Assembly (NCBI GenBank): GCA_964525815.1
Contig: CAZGJQ010000095.1
Location: 1-7,671, forward strand
Source of the DNA: UBA1049 sp964525815
GTDB lineage: Bacteria; Bacillota; Clostridia; Oscillospirales; CAG-382
Length of the DNA: 7,671 bases
Reading direction: 5' to 3'
In this document: positions 1-6,416 of the stretch, piece by piece
Numbering within the stretch: position 1 is the stretch's first letter
How the letters are laid out: each line of letters opens with the position of its first letter
The notes under the pieces: model-generated
What the model was told of the DNA's origin: nothing
The model's input: only the letters and a program-made list of their open reading frames with translations
Databases searched by the model: none
Program-made: the position numbers and the translations under genes

Positions 1-83
1 CTGCGCTCAAAACCGCCAAATCGGTATTATTTTCTTTATTTTGCAACAAAGACACCGCCAACTTCTGAAACTTCAACAAGTAT
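1..83 (-). other. Leader or 5' start of the next minus-strand transcription unit
   Basis: This stretch should be the first ~77 nt of the transcript from the outward promoter. No Shine-Dalgarno sequence or ATG start is visible. One minus-strand frame stays open from a GTG at 55-53 to the edge (18 codons) but lacks a ribosome binding site. The 8-base ACCGCCAA occurs twice in direct orientation (12-19 and 54-61), and a 4-bp stem ACCG/CGGT sits at 12-25. It could be an untranslated leader or the start of a gene; the sequence shown cannot decide. Confidence 0.35.
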
Positions 84-111
84 ATTATACATATTTTTGC
101 AATAAAGTCAA
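84..111 (-). promoter_or_regulatory. Sigma-70/SigA-type promoter reading leftward out of the window
   Basis: The minus strand carries TTGACT (111-106), a 16-nt spacer and a perfect TATAAT (89-84), in an AT-rich setting 33 nt past the operon terminator. Expected transcription start is near 77. It should drive the next minus-strand gene or RNA, which lies mostly or wholly beyond position 1. Confidence 0.7.
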
Positions 112-144
112 TAGGTTTATTAATATTTTTGAAAAATTTATGCG

Positions 145-175
145 AAAAAAACAAAACCCGCCATTAAAGGGCGGG
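145..175 (-). terminator. Intrinsic terminator ending the glycogen operon
   Basis: On the minus strand a 6-bp all-G/C stem (CCCGCC at 175-170 paired with GGCGGG at 162-157) with a 7-nt loop is followed by TTTTGTTTTTTT. It lies 6 nt after the kinase stop codon. There is no comparable T-run on the plus strand, so it acts on minus-strand transcripts. Confidence 0.92.
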
Positions 176-181
176 AGCTCG

Positions 182-1291
182 TTATTTTACCACCGGAACG
201 AATCTGGCGATACGGGAATGCATCTCGGGTAATTTGCTCTCTATATCCTTAGCCAACGCCAGCTGGCATCTTGCCCTCACAAGATTATGACGGGGCTTTT
301 TGCATTTAAAATATGTATCCCCGTTTAAATAATCGGTTAGAAAGCGAGCCGCAAGCTCCAACGCCATTATCATTACCCCATCCGGCAAGCTCTCCAGCTC
401 TGTTTTTGTTATCATATCAAATACCTGAGGAATAAAACCGCATGCAAAGCTCTCGTACTTATCAAGGTCGAGGGATACCTTAGTAATATCCTCCTCATCC
501 TCCTCCGCGGTGTTTGCCGCAAAACGGACGGCGTCTCCGAAGTCATGACCCACAAATCCCGGCATAACGGTATCAAGGTCTATAACCGCAAGGGGTGCGC
601 CCGTATGCTTGTCAAACATTACATTATTGCACTTGGTGTCGTTATGGGTAACCCTGCAGGGCATCTCATCCCGTTCGTTCAGAATCCTGAACCTGCTGGC
701 ATATTCCTCTCTGCTGCTCAGATATTCCAGCTCGTCGGTAACCTCCTGTCTTCTGTTGCAAACATCCCTTTCGGCAGCCTCATATAATGCCGCAAAGCGC
801 TTCTCTGTGTTGTGAAAATCCGGTATCGTGGTATGAAGCAGCTCGGCGGGAAAATCGTTCAGGAGCCGTTGGAAAGAACCAAACGCCTCTCCGGCAGACT
901 TTAGGACAGAATTTGTTGCCTGATTGTAATTAACCGAATTATATACATAGGACAATACACGCCAATTATCTCCGTTATCGGAAACATAAAAACAACCGCC
1001 CTTGGAGTTCTTATACAGACGCATAACCTTGCGTCTCACATCCTTATCACCCTGCTCCTTAAGCTTTTTCTCTATATGCGAGGTAACCAGTTGTACATTG
1101 CTGGCAATCTGCATCGGCTCCTTAAATACCGCAGTATTTATTCTTTGAACTATATATTGCTTCTCGCAGTTCTGCGTTTTTGTCGTTATAACATATGTGT
1201 CGTTTATGTTGCCTGCTTTAATTACATCATACCCTACATACTCTCCCTTTAGCCTAAATTCATTACAAATAATCTTGAACAGAGCATCCAA
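182..1291 (-). CDS. NahK-like N-acetylhexosamine 1-kinase / anomeric sugar kinase (APH fold), TTG start
   Basis: Members of this group phosphorylate the anomeric hydroxyl of a free sugar with ATP; bifidobacterial NahK (LnpB) makes GlcNAc-1-P or GalNAc-1-P. The 369 residues match NahK length (359) and its motifs along the whole protein, as recalled from the known sequence: AGNINDTYVITT (26-37), YIVQRINTAVF (46-56), NVQLVTS (65-71), AFGSFQRLL (136-144), RVTHNDTKCNN (213-223) with catalytic Asp218, VIDLDTVMPG (236-245) with the metal-binding Asp238, DFGDAVRF (250-257), EDEEDITKV (264-272), and RFLTDYLNGDTYF near 316-328 followed by HNLVRAR (335-341). The last block is characteristic of NahK rather than of aminoglycoside kinases. 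It lies 57 bp after the acetyltransferase gene, ends the operon, and is followed at once by a terminator. The exact sugar (GlcNAc, GalNAc, glucose or glucosamine) cannot be read from sequence. Automatic annotation would probably call it aminoglycoside phosphotransferase, which would mislead. Confidence 0.88.
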   Translation of the reverse strand: MDALFKIICNEFRLKGEYVGYDVIKAGNINDTYVITTKTQNCEKQYIVQRINTAVFKEPMQIASNVQLVTSHIEKKLKEQGDKDVRRKVMRLYKNSKGGCFYVSDNGDNWRVLSYVYNSVNYNQATNSVLKSAGEAFGSFQRLLNDFPAELLHTTIPDFHNTEKRFAALYEAAERDVCNRRQEVTDELEYLSSREEYASRFRILNERDEMPCRVTHNDTKCNNVMFDKHTGAPLAVIDLDTVMPGFVGHDFGDAVRFAANTAEEDEEDITKVSLDLDKYESFACGFIPQVFDMITKTELESLPDGVMIMALELAARFLTDYLNGDTYFKCKKPRHNLVRARCQLALAKDIESKLPEMHSRIARFVPVVK

Positions 1292-1299
1292 AATGCCTT

Positions 1300-1305
1300 A
1301 CCCCC
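1300..1305 (-). promoter_or_regulatory. Ribosome binding site deciding the TTG start of the kinase gene
   Basis: GGGGGT, one mismatch from GGAGGT, lies 8 nt upstream of the TTG at 1291-1289. An ATG 4 nt further on is out of frame. The TTG start also aligns well with the NahK N-terminus. Confidence 0.55.
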
Positions 1306-1312
1306 AAAGTGT

Positions 1313-1341
1313 TTTATATGATATATAAAAAAATATGTAAA
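1313..1341 (-). promoter_or_regulatory. Candidate sigma-70-type internal promoter before the sugar kinase gene
   Basis: In the 57-bp AT-rich gap, the minus strand reads TTTACA (1341-1336), a 17-nt spacer, then TATAAA (1318-1313). Each box has one mismatch to consensus. Transcription would start near 1306, about 15 nt before the TTG. No terminator separates the genes, so this would add to operon read-through. AT-rich spacers yield such matches by chance, so confidence is limited. Confidence 0.4.
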
Positions 1342-1348
1342 AAAACAA

Positions 1349-2098
1349 TCAAACTATATCCACGAAATAATACGGGTTTTCTGCAAAGGCATTACCCGCC
1401 TTTTCCCACATCGCCTTTACATCAATAAGATGGCAAAACGCTCTTAAAACATATCCGGTCTTGATTTCATTATTCGGCGTAAGCATTCCCTCTAAACGGT
1501 CATATCGCTGAGCTACACCCGAAAAATCATGTGCTCGGCACAAATGAAGAAAGCTGTTTCCCGTTTTATCTATCATTCGGTATTCATAGGTATCCTCGAA
1601 CAAATAATCGGGTTCATACAGCTCCTCTACCGCATGCATTGATGTATTTGGCAGCATTCCGCAGCCAAGAAACAGTATTTTACCTCCAAGCTCCCATACT
1701 CTCCGGAAGGGTGAGTTCTCCCCGCAGGGTGCTATGTCCTTAATATGACCGGAGGTAATATAATTCGCTTGAGCACCGAAGGCACAGCAGGAATGAGTCG
1801 GAGAAAGACTGCGTATAACGCCTTCCTTTTCCGAACGGAAATACTCGGGAGTTACGCCTACATTGGACGGGGTTTTATAATAATCAAAAACCGGGTTGTT
1901 TTTGTTACAGACCAGATGGCTGACCGAGGGCATAACCAGTGTTCCTTCTTCTCCGACCGCAGATATAAGCGCATCTACCAGCTCGGCAGGAGATACTCCG
2001 CCTCCAAGCGATTTTAGAGAAGTATGCACCATAAGCGTATCACCGCTCTTAACTCCGAGTTCATGTAAGTGTTCTTTTATTGCATCAGCAGCTTCCAT
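1349..2098 (-). CDS. AAC(3)-family (antibiotic_NAT fold) N-acetyltransferase, substrate unknown
   Basis: This protein belongs to the acetyl-CoA-dependent aminoglycoside 3-N-acetyltransferase family, which acetylates amino groups on sugar-like or cyclitol substrates. At 249 residues it is close to the usual family length (about 250-280). Family marks are MVHTSLKSLGG (23-33), EGTLVMPS (51-58), TPEYFR (83-88), RSLSPTHSCCAFG (96-108), SPFRRVWELGGKILFLG (129-145) and NTSMHAVEE (151-159), whose His155 matches the conserved catalytic His-x-x-Glu region. The two Cys at 104-105 replace small residues common in resistance enzymes. It starts inside the end of the GH13 gene and is therefore co-expressed with glycogen genes, with no resistance gene or mobile element nearby. 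A housekeeping role in acetylating an amino sugar or metabolite is more likely than antibiotic resistance, but this is inference. Family assignment is firm; substrate is unknown. Confidence 0.88.
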   Translation of the reverse strand: MEAADAIKEHLHELGVKSGDTLMVHTSLKSLGGGVSPAELVDALISAVGEEGTLVMPSVSHLVCNKNNPVFDYYKTPSNVGVTPEYFRSEKEGVIRSLSPTHSCCAFGAQANYITSGHIKDIAPCGENSPFRRVWELGGKILFLGCGMLPNTSMHAVEELYEPDYLFEDTYEYRMIDKTGNSFLHLCRAHDFSGVAQRYDRLEGMLTPNNEIKTGYVLRAFCHLIDVKAMWEKAGNAFAENPYYFVDIV

Positions 2099-4011
2099 TT
2101 ATTATCCTCTCTCTTAAGCACCCTAACGCTTTGTGCGAGTATCACAATGTGATTATACACATTTTCGTTATAATTGTCAACTCTTATTTCATATTTGTCG
2201 ATTTCCGTATTTATTTCGGACATATTTGCCAATATTAATATACTCTCGCTGCCGTTACTGCGTTCGGCGGCAAAGTATTCGTTCTCGGTTTGGTAAATTA
2301 ACAGTTTATCAGCTCTGAACAAAGGCTCTGCACAACGCAGGCTATTTACTTCTTTATACCATCCAAGCAGCTCATTATCAATACTGCTCCACGGAAACGG
2401 TCGTCTGTTAAACGGATCCTGCCAGCCCTCCATACCCGCCTCGTCTCCGTAAAAAACGCAAGGGATTCCGGGCATAAAGGCAAGTAAAAGATAAGCGTTT
2501 TTAAGCCTTTTCTTCGCTGATTCTCTTTCCTGATCGGACAGAGCATCCACCGACAATTCGGCATTGCTCCTGCCCATTTTTTCTCTGTCGCTCAAAACCG
2601 TCAGAATCCTCTCGGTATCATGCGTACCGACAATATTCATTATATGCGACAGCTTATGAGTAGGATAATGCTCATACAGGGTCTGAAGTGTGAGCTTGAG
2701 CGGCTCAGAATTCCTATGCTTTACAAACTCGATTATTGCCTTCATTAATGGATAATTTGTAACAGAATCAAGCATGCGTCCGAGAAAATATTCCTTTCTT
2801 TCATCATATGCAATCTTGTTGGATGCATCCTCCCAAACCTCTCCTACGATGAGAGCATCCTTTTTTTTGCTTTTTATCGCTTTTGTGATTTGCTCGGTAA
2901 AATCCCCGTCCAGCTCATCCACGACATCCAGCCTCCAGCCCGAAATACCCATATCCATATATTTGGGAATTACGGTACCGCAAATAAAATCCCTGTAGCC
3001 CTTATTGCGCTTAATCTTCGGCAGGTTCTTAAGCCCCCACCAGCAGTCATATTCATCCGGATAGCTGTAAAACGAGAACCATTCATAAAAAGGGGATTCG
3101 GTTGACTGATATGCTCCAAGGGATGGGTATTTTCCGTATTTGTTAAAATAAACGCTGTCCGCACCCACGTGATTGAAAACGCCGTCAAGTATTACCTTAA
3201 TTCCTTTTTCGGACGCTTTTTTTATAAAGAGCTCCAGTGCCCTATCCCCTCCGAACGCCCTGTCCACCTTCATATAATCCCCAATATCGTATTTATGGTT
3301 TGAAAAGGCGTCAAAAACGGGGTTGAGGTATATACAGGTTACCCCAAGCTCCTTGAGGTAGTCCATTTTTTCAGCCGCTCCGTACAGAGTTCCTCCGAAA
3401 AAGCTGTTGTTAGGAAAGCTGTCTCCCGCTACCCCGGGATATTCGGGTATACCGTTGTCCCAGTCCTCTATGTAAACAGCATCCTCCCGCCTGTAATCAA
3501 CTCCGCTTCCTGCAAAGCGGTCCACGAATATCTGATAAATCACTCCCCCGTCCAGCCATTCGGGCGAAGCGTATTCCTCCTTATAAATACTTAGCTGCCA
3601 TTCGTTCCTGAAGGAATCTGCAAGCTCGCAGTTAACACCGTCTGTTTGAGTATAGAGCCTGCCGTTTTGGGTCTCTGCCTCAAAATGATAGAAGAACAAT
3701 CCTCTGTGCCTGCTACCCGTTATTTCCTCGCTGTTTATTGCTGTCTTGTAGATTATATATCCGTCCTTGCCACCATCCGAATATAATTCTTCGGAAATCA
3801 ACACCCTCTCGTCATTTCCAAGGTAAAAGAACACCGAGGATACGGATAACGCTTCTCTTATATAAAACTCAATCGTTATAACGCTGCCATACGGAAAGGC
3901 AGCCTTGTCCGTATGGCTGCCGCCGCAATATCTTTTTATAAATGCATCGGTGTCCTGCCGTTTATAGCCTTGGCAGAGGACTATTCGGTTGCTGCTTGCT
4001 TGATGTTCCAT
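2077..4011 (-). CDS. GH13 neopullulanase/cyclomaltodextrinase-like alpha-glucan hydrolase, cytoplasmic
   Basis: The enzyme probably hydrolyses alpha-1,4 and possibly alpha-1,6 bonds in maltodextrins or phosphorylase limit dextrins. The 644 residues divide into an N-terminal beta-rich domain (about 40-145), a GH13 barrel (about 155-550) and a C-terminal beta domain (about 560-644). All GH13 conserved regions are present: DGVFNH (276-281), GWRLDVVDE with nucleophile Asp362, IVGEVWED with acid/base Glu391, and VGTHD with transition-state Asp465. NHKYD (238-242) and a region-V-like LPKIK (330-334, compare MPKLN) point to the neopullulanase/cyclomaltodextrinase side of the family. No signal peptide or membrane segment is seen, so it acts inside the cell with GlgP. 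The ATG lies inside the end of glgP. The only purine-rich upstream stretch (4027-4032) is 15 nt away, too far for a normal ribosome binding site, so translation is probably coupled. No other start codon occurs in frame until a GTG near residue 57. Exact specificity (amylase, neopullulanase, debranching) is undecided. Confidence 0.93.
   Translation of the reverse strand: MEHQASSNRIVLCQGYKRQDTDAFIKRYCGGSHTDKAAFPYGSVITIEFYIREALSVSSVFFYLGNDERVLISEELYSDGGKDGYIIYKTAINSEEITGSRHRGLFFYHFEAETQNGRLYTQTDGVNCELADSFRNEWQLSIYKEEYASPEWLDGGVIYQIFVDRFAGSGVDYRREDAVYIEDWDNGIPEYPGVAGDSFPNNSFFGGTLYGAAEKMDYLKELGVTCIYLNPVFDAFSNHKYDIGDYMKVDRAFGGDRALELFIKKASEKGIKVILDGVFNHVGADSVYFNKYGKYPSLGAYQSTESPFYEWFSFYSYPDEYDCWWGLKNLPKIKRNKGYRDFICGTVIPKYMDMGISGWRLDVVDELDGDFTEQITKAIKSKKKDALIVGEVWEDASNKIAYDERKEYFLGRMLDSVTNYPLMKAIIEFVKHRNSEPLKLTLQTLYEHYPTHKLSHIMNIVGTHDTERILTVLSDREKMGRSNAELSVDALSDQERESAKKRLKNAYLLLAFMPGIPCVFYGDEAGMEGWQDPFNRRPFPWSSIDNELLGWYKEVNSLRCAEPLFRADKLLIYQTENEYFAAERSNGSESILILANMSEINTEIDKYEIRVDNYNENVYNHIVILAQSVRVLKREDNKWKLLMQ
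2106..2111 (-). promoter_or_regulatory. Ribosome binding site for the AAC(3)-like gene
   Basis: GAGAGG on the minus strand lies 7 nt before the ATG at 2098, inside the last codons of the GH13 gene. It supports this start even though the reading frames overlap by 22 bp. Confidence 0.65.
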
Positions 4012-6413
4012 ATATTATCTGCGTATTCCCTTATGCTGCGGTCTGCCGAAAATGCACCGGCACCCGCTATATTTACCAGAGCGGTTTCGTTCCATCTCTC
4101 CCGCTCCTCGTATCTCTGCAAGAGCTTTTTATGAGCCTCGCTGTAATAAGCGTAGTCCGCAAGACACATATACGGGTCGGACACCCCGAAGGAATACAGC
4201 AAATAATTGGCTATGTCCTCAAATGCTCTGCCGTTAAAGCCAGACTGAAGGGAATCCACCGCTCGCTTAAGCTCCTCGCTGTGATTATAATAATATGCGG
4301 AGGTGTAGCCCTTTCTCCAGAGCTCCTCAACCTCGTCGGCAGTATGACCGAAAAGAAAAATGTTCCCCTTCCCTACCGCCTCCGCAATTTCAATGTTCGC
4401 TCCGTCCGGTGTTCCTATGGTTACCGCACCGTTTATCATAAACTTCATATTCCCCGTTCCGCTCGCCTCCTTGCCCGCAAGCGAGATTTGCTCGCTCACA
4501 TCAGCGGCGGGTATAAGCTGCTCTGCCAGTGTTACATTATAATTCTCAAGGAAGATTACCCTTATCTTCCCTCTTACATCGGGGTTTCTTTCAATATCCG
4601 CTCCTATATATGAAATAAGCCGTATAATATCCTTCGCTAAATAATAGCCGGATGCCGCCTTTCCTCCGAAAATAAAGGTCTTCGGACGGATTCGCATGCT
4701 GGGATTTTCCTTTAGCATTAGATAAAGACTTATCGCATGCAGCGCCTTCATTAGCTGACGCTTGTACTCGTGAATTCGCTTTACCTGCACATCAAAAACA
4801 GAATCCGGATCAATTCTTATCCCTCTTGTTGTATACATCAGGTTGGAAAAGGCGACCTTGTTTTCTCTTTTTATTCTCTCAAGGGCAAACAGAACGCTCT
4901 TATCCTTTCTGAAATCAAGCAGTTTGGATAATTCAGCCGCATCCCTGCGATAATCCGTGCCGATTGTTTCGTCCAGCAGCCCTGCGAGAGAGGGGTTGCA
5001 ATGACAGAGCCATCTGCGATGAGAAATACCGTTGGTAACATTGGTAAACCGGTCGGGATACATGCCTGACAAATCCTTAAAAACGGAACCGGTCAGAATA
5101 CTTGAGTGCAGCTCGGAAACGCCGTTGGTATGGTGAGAGCCTATGACAGAGAGGTTTGCCATTTTTATCGTACCCTGCTCTATTATGGACATTCTGCCCA
5201 CCTTTTCCCAGCTTCCCGGATAAGTGTTCCACGCTTCACGGCAGAATCGCTCGTTAATCTCCCTGACTATCATATGAATACGGGGCAGCTTAAATTTAAA
5301 CAGCTCCTCGTTCCAACTCTCCAACGCCTCGGGCATTACGGTATGGTTGGTGTAAGAAACGGTATTAACGGTAATGCTCCACGCGTCCTCCCAGGAATAA
5401 TCATGAACGTCCAGCAGCACCCTCATAAGCTCGGGAATAACAAGGGCGGGATGAGTGTCGTTTATATGAATTGCAGCTTTTTCGGGCAGATTGGAAAGGG
5501 TTCTGTACTGCATCAGATGATTGTCTATAATGTTCTGAATCGAAGCACAAACCAAAAAATACTGCTGTGAGAGCCTTAGCAGCTTGCCCTCGTGATGATT
5601 GTCCGAGGGATATAACACCTTGGAGATGGTCTCCGCCATGGTGTTCTCCTCCACCGCCTTTATATATTGCCCCTGCGAGAATAAATCCATGTTAAAGTTA
5701 CGGGTATCTCTTGCCTTCCACAGTCTGAGCGAGTTTACCGCTTTTCCGTCCGCTCCGGGAATCAGCATATCATACGGTACCGCTTCCACCTCGTCGAACT
5801 CCTCGTGGATAACCTCGTGACCGCCGTTCTTCTTCCATTTTTCCGTTACCTTACCGCCGAACCGAACCACAACCGCCTTGTCCTGTCTCGGTATAAGCCA
5901 TACCTCGCCGGAGGGCAGCCAAATATCGGGCAGCTCCAGCTGCTCCCCCTCCACAATTCTCTGCTTAAAGATTCCGTATTCATAGCAAATGGAAAAACCC
6001 CTTGCCGGATAGCCCTGAGAGGACAGCGAGTCCATAAAGCATGCCGCAAGCCTGCCCAGTCCTCCGTTTCCGAGACCGGGATCGGGTTCGTATGTGTACA
6101 AGCTGTCCAAATCGAATCCAAGCTCTTTTGCTATGCCGCTATATTCGGCTTCCAGTCCGAGGTTTTGCAGATTATTCCTCATGGAACGTCCCATTAGGAA
6201 TTCCATGCATATGTAATAAACCTTTTTCGCCCTTTTTTCCTTTGTCTGCGTCTGAAACGCATTATACTGTTGGGCAAGCAAATCCCTGACCGTTAGCACA
6301 ACCGACTTATACATCTGCTCGCCCGTCGCCTCCTCCGGTGAAACCCCGAAGTATCTTGACAATTTACTTATAATAGCTTCTCTGATAGCGTTTTTTTCGT
6401 GACCGGTATTCAA
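3981..6413 (-). CDS. glgP: Glycogen/alpha-glucan phosphorylase (GT35), TTG start
   Basis: This PLP-dependent enzyme removes glucose from chain ends of glycogen or maltodextrin as glucose-1-phosphate, in the cytoplasm. The 810-residue length is typical of bacterial GlgP/MalP. Visible motifs are YYICMEFLMGRSM (about 66-78), GLGNGGLGRLAACFMDSL (113-130), INDTHPAL (317-324), TNHTVMPEALE (355-365) with the active-site His near 357, FDVQVKRIHEYKRQ (540-553), and the PLP site EASGTGNMKFMIN (649-661) with the Schiff-base Lys at 657. The PLP motif has Ile where the usual signature has Leu or Met, a mild change. The following GTPDGAN has Pro where GTLDGAN is common. The TTG start is supported by a strong ribosome binding site and by an N-terminal helix that fits the family. 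The gene begins 3 nt after glgA and its 3' end overlaps the GH13 gene by 31 bp. Glycogen and maltodextrin phosphorylase cannot be told apart here; the glgA neighbour favours glycogen. Confidence 0.97.
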   Translation of the reverse strand: MNTGHEKNAIREAIISKLSRYFGVSPEEATGEQMYKSVVLTVRDLLAQQYNAFQTQTKEKRAKKVYYICMEFLMGRSMRNNLQNLGLEAEYSGIAKELGFDLDSLYTYEPDPGLGNGGLGRLAACFMDSLSSQGYPARGFSICYEYGIFKQRIVEGEQLELPDIWLPSGEVWLIPRQDKAVVVRFGGKVTEKWKKNGGHEVIHEEFDEVEAVPYDMLIPGADGKAVNSLRLWKARDTRNFNMDLFSQGQYIKAVEENTMAETISKVLYPSDNHHEGKLLRLSQQYFLVCASIQNIIDNHLMQYRTLSNLPEKAAIHINDTHPALVIPELMRVLLDVHDYSWEDAWSITVNTVSYTNHTVMPEALESWNEELFKFKLPRIHMIVREINERFCREAWNTYPGSWEKVGRMSIIEQGTIKMANLSVIGSHHTNGVSELHSSILTGSVFKDLSGMYPDRFTNVTNGISHRRWLCHCNPSLAGLLDETIGTDYRRDAAELSKLLDFRKDKSVLFALERIKRENKVAFSNLMYTTRGIRIDPDSVFDVQVKRIHEYKRQLMKALHAISLYLMLKENPSMRIRPKTFIFGGKAASGYYLAKDIIRLISYIGADIERNPDVRGKIRVIFLENYNVTLAEQLIPAADVSEQISLAGKEASGTGNMKFMINGAVTIGTPDGANIEIAEAVGKGNIFLFGHTADEVEELWRKGYTSAYYYNHSEELKRAVDSLQSGFNGRAFEDIANYLLYSFGVSDPYMCLADYAYYSEAHKKLLQRYEERERWNETALVNIAGAGAFSADRSIREYADNIWNIKQAATE

Positions 6414-6416
6414 GAT

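Noticed and set aside
41..232. A 63-codon plus-strand open frame
   Set aside because: It runs across the promoter, the terminator hairpin and the kinase 3' end, has a low-complexity composition and no family resemblance.
1374..1396. Inverted repeat CGGGT/ACCCG at the end of the acetyltransferase gene as a terminator
   Set aside because: The stem is only 5 bp with a long loop, is inside coding sequence and has no T-run directly after it.
182..2098. An antibiotic-resistance cassette (AAC plus APH)
   Set aside because: The APH-fold protein is NahK-like over its length, the genes are embedded in a glycogen operon, and no integron, transposase or repeat borders them.
3942..4613. A 223-codon plus-strand open frame
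   Set aside because: It lies wholly opposite glgP and the start of the GH13 gene, both with firm family matches. Its translation resembles no known protein and is an antisense shadow.
5106..5570. A 154-codon plus-strand open frame
   Set aside because: It is antisense to the conserved centre of glgP, with no ribosome binding site support or recognisable domain.
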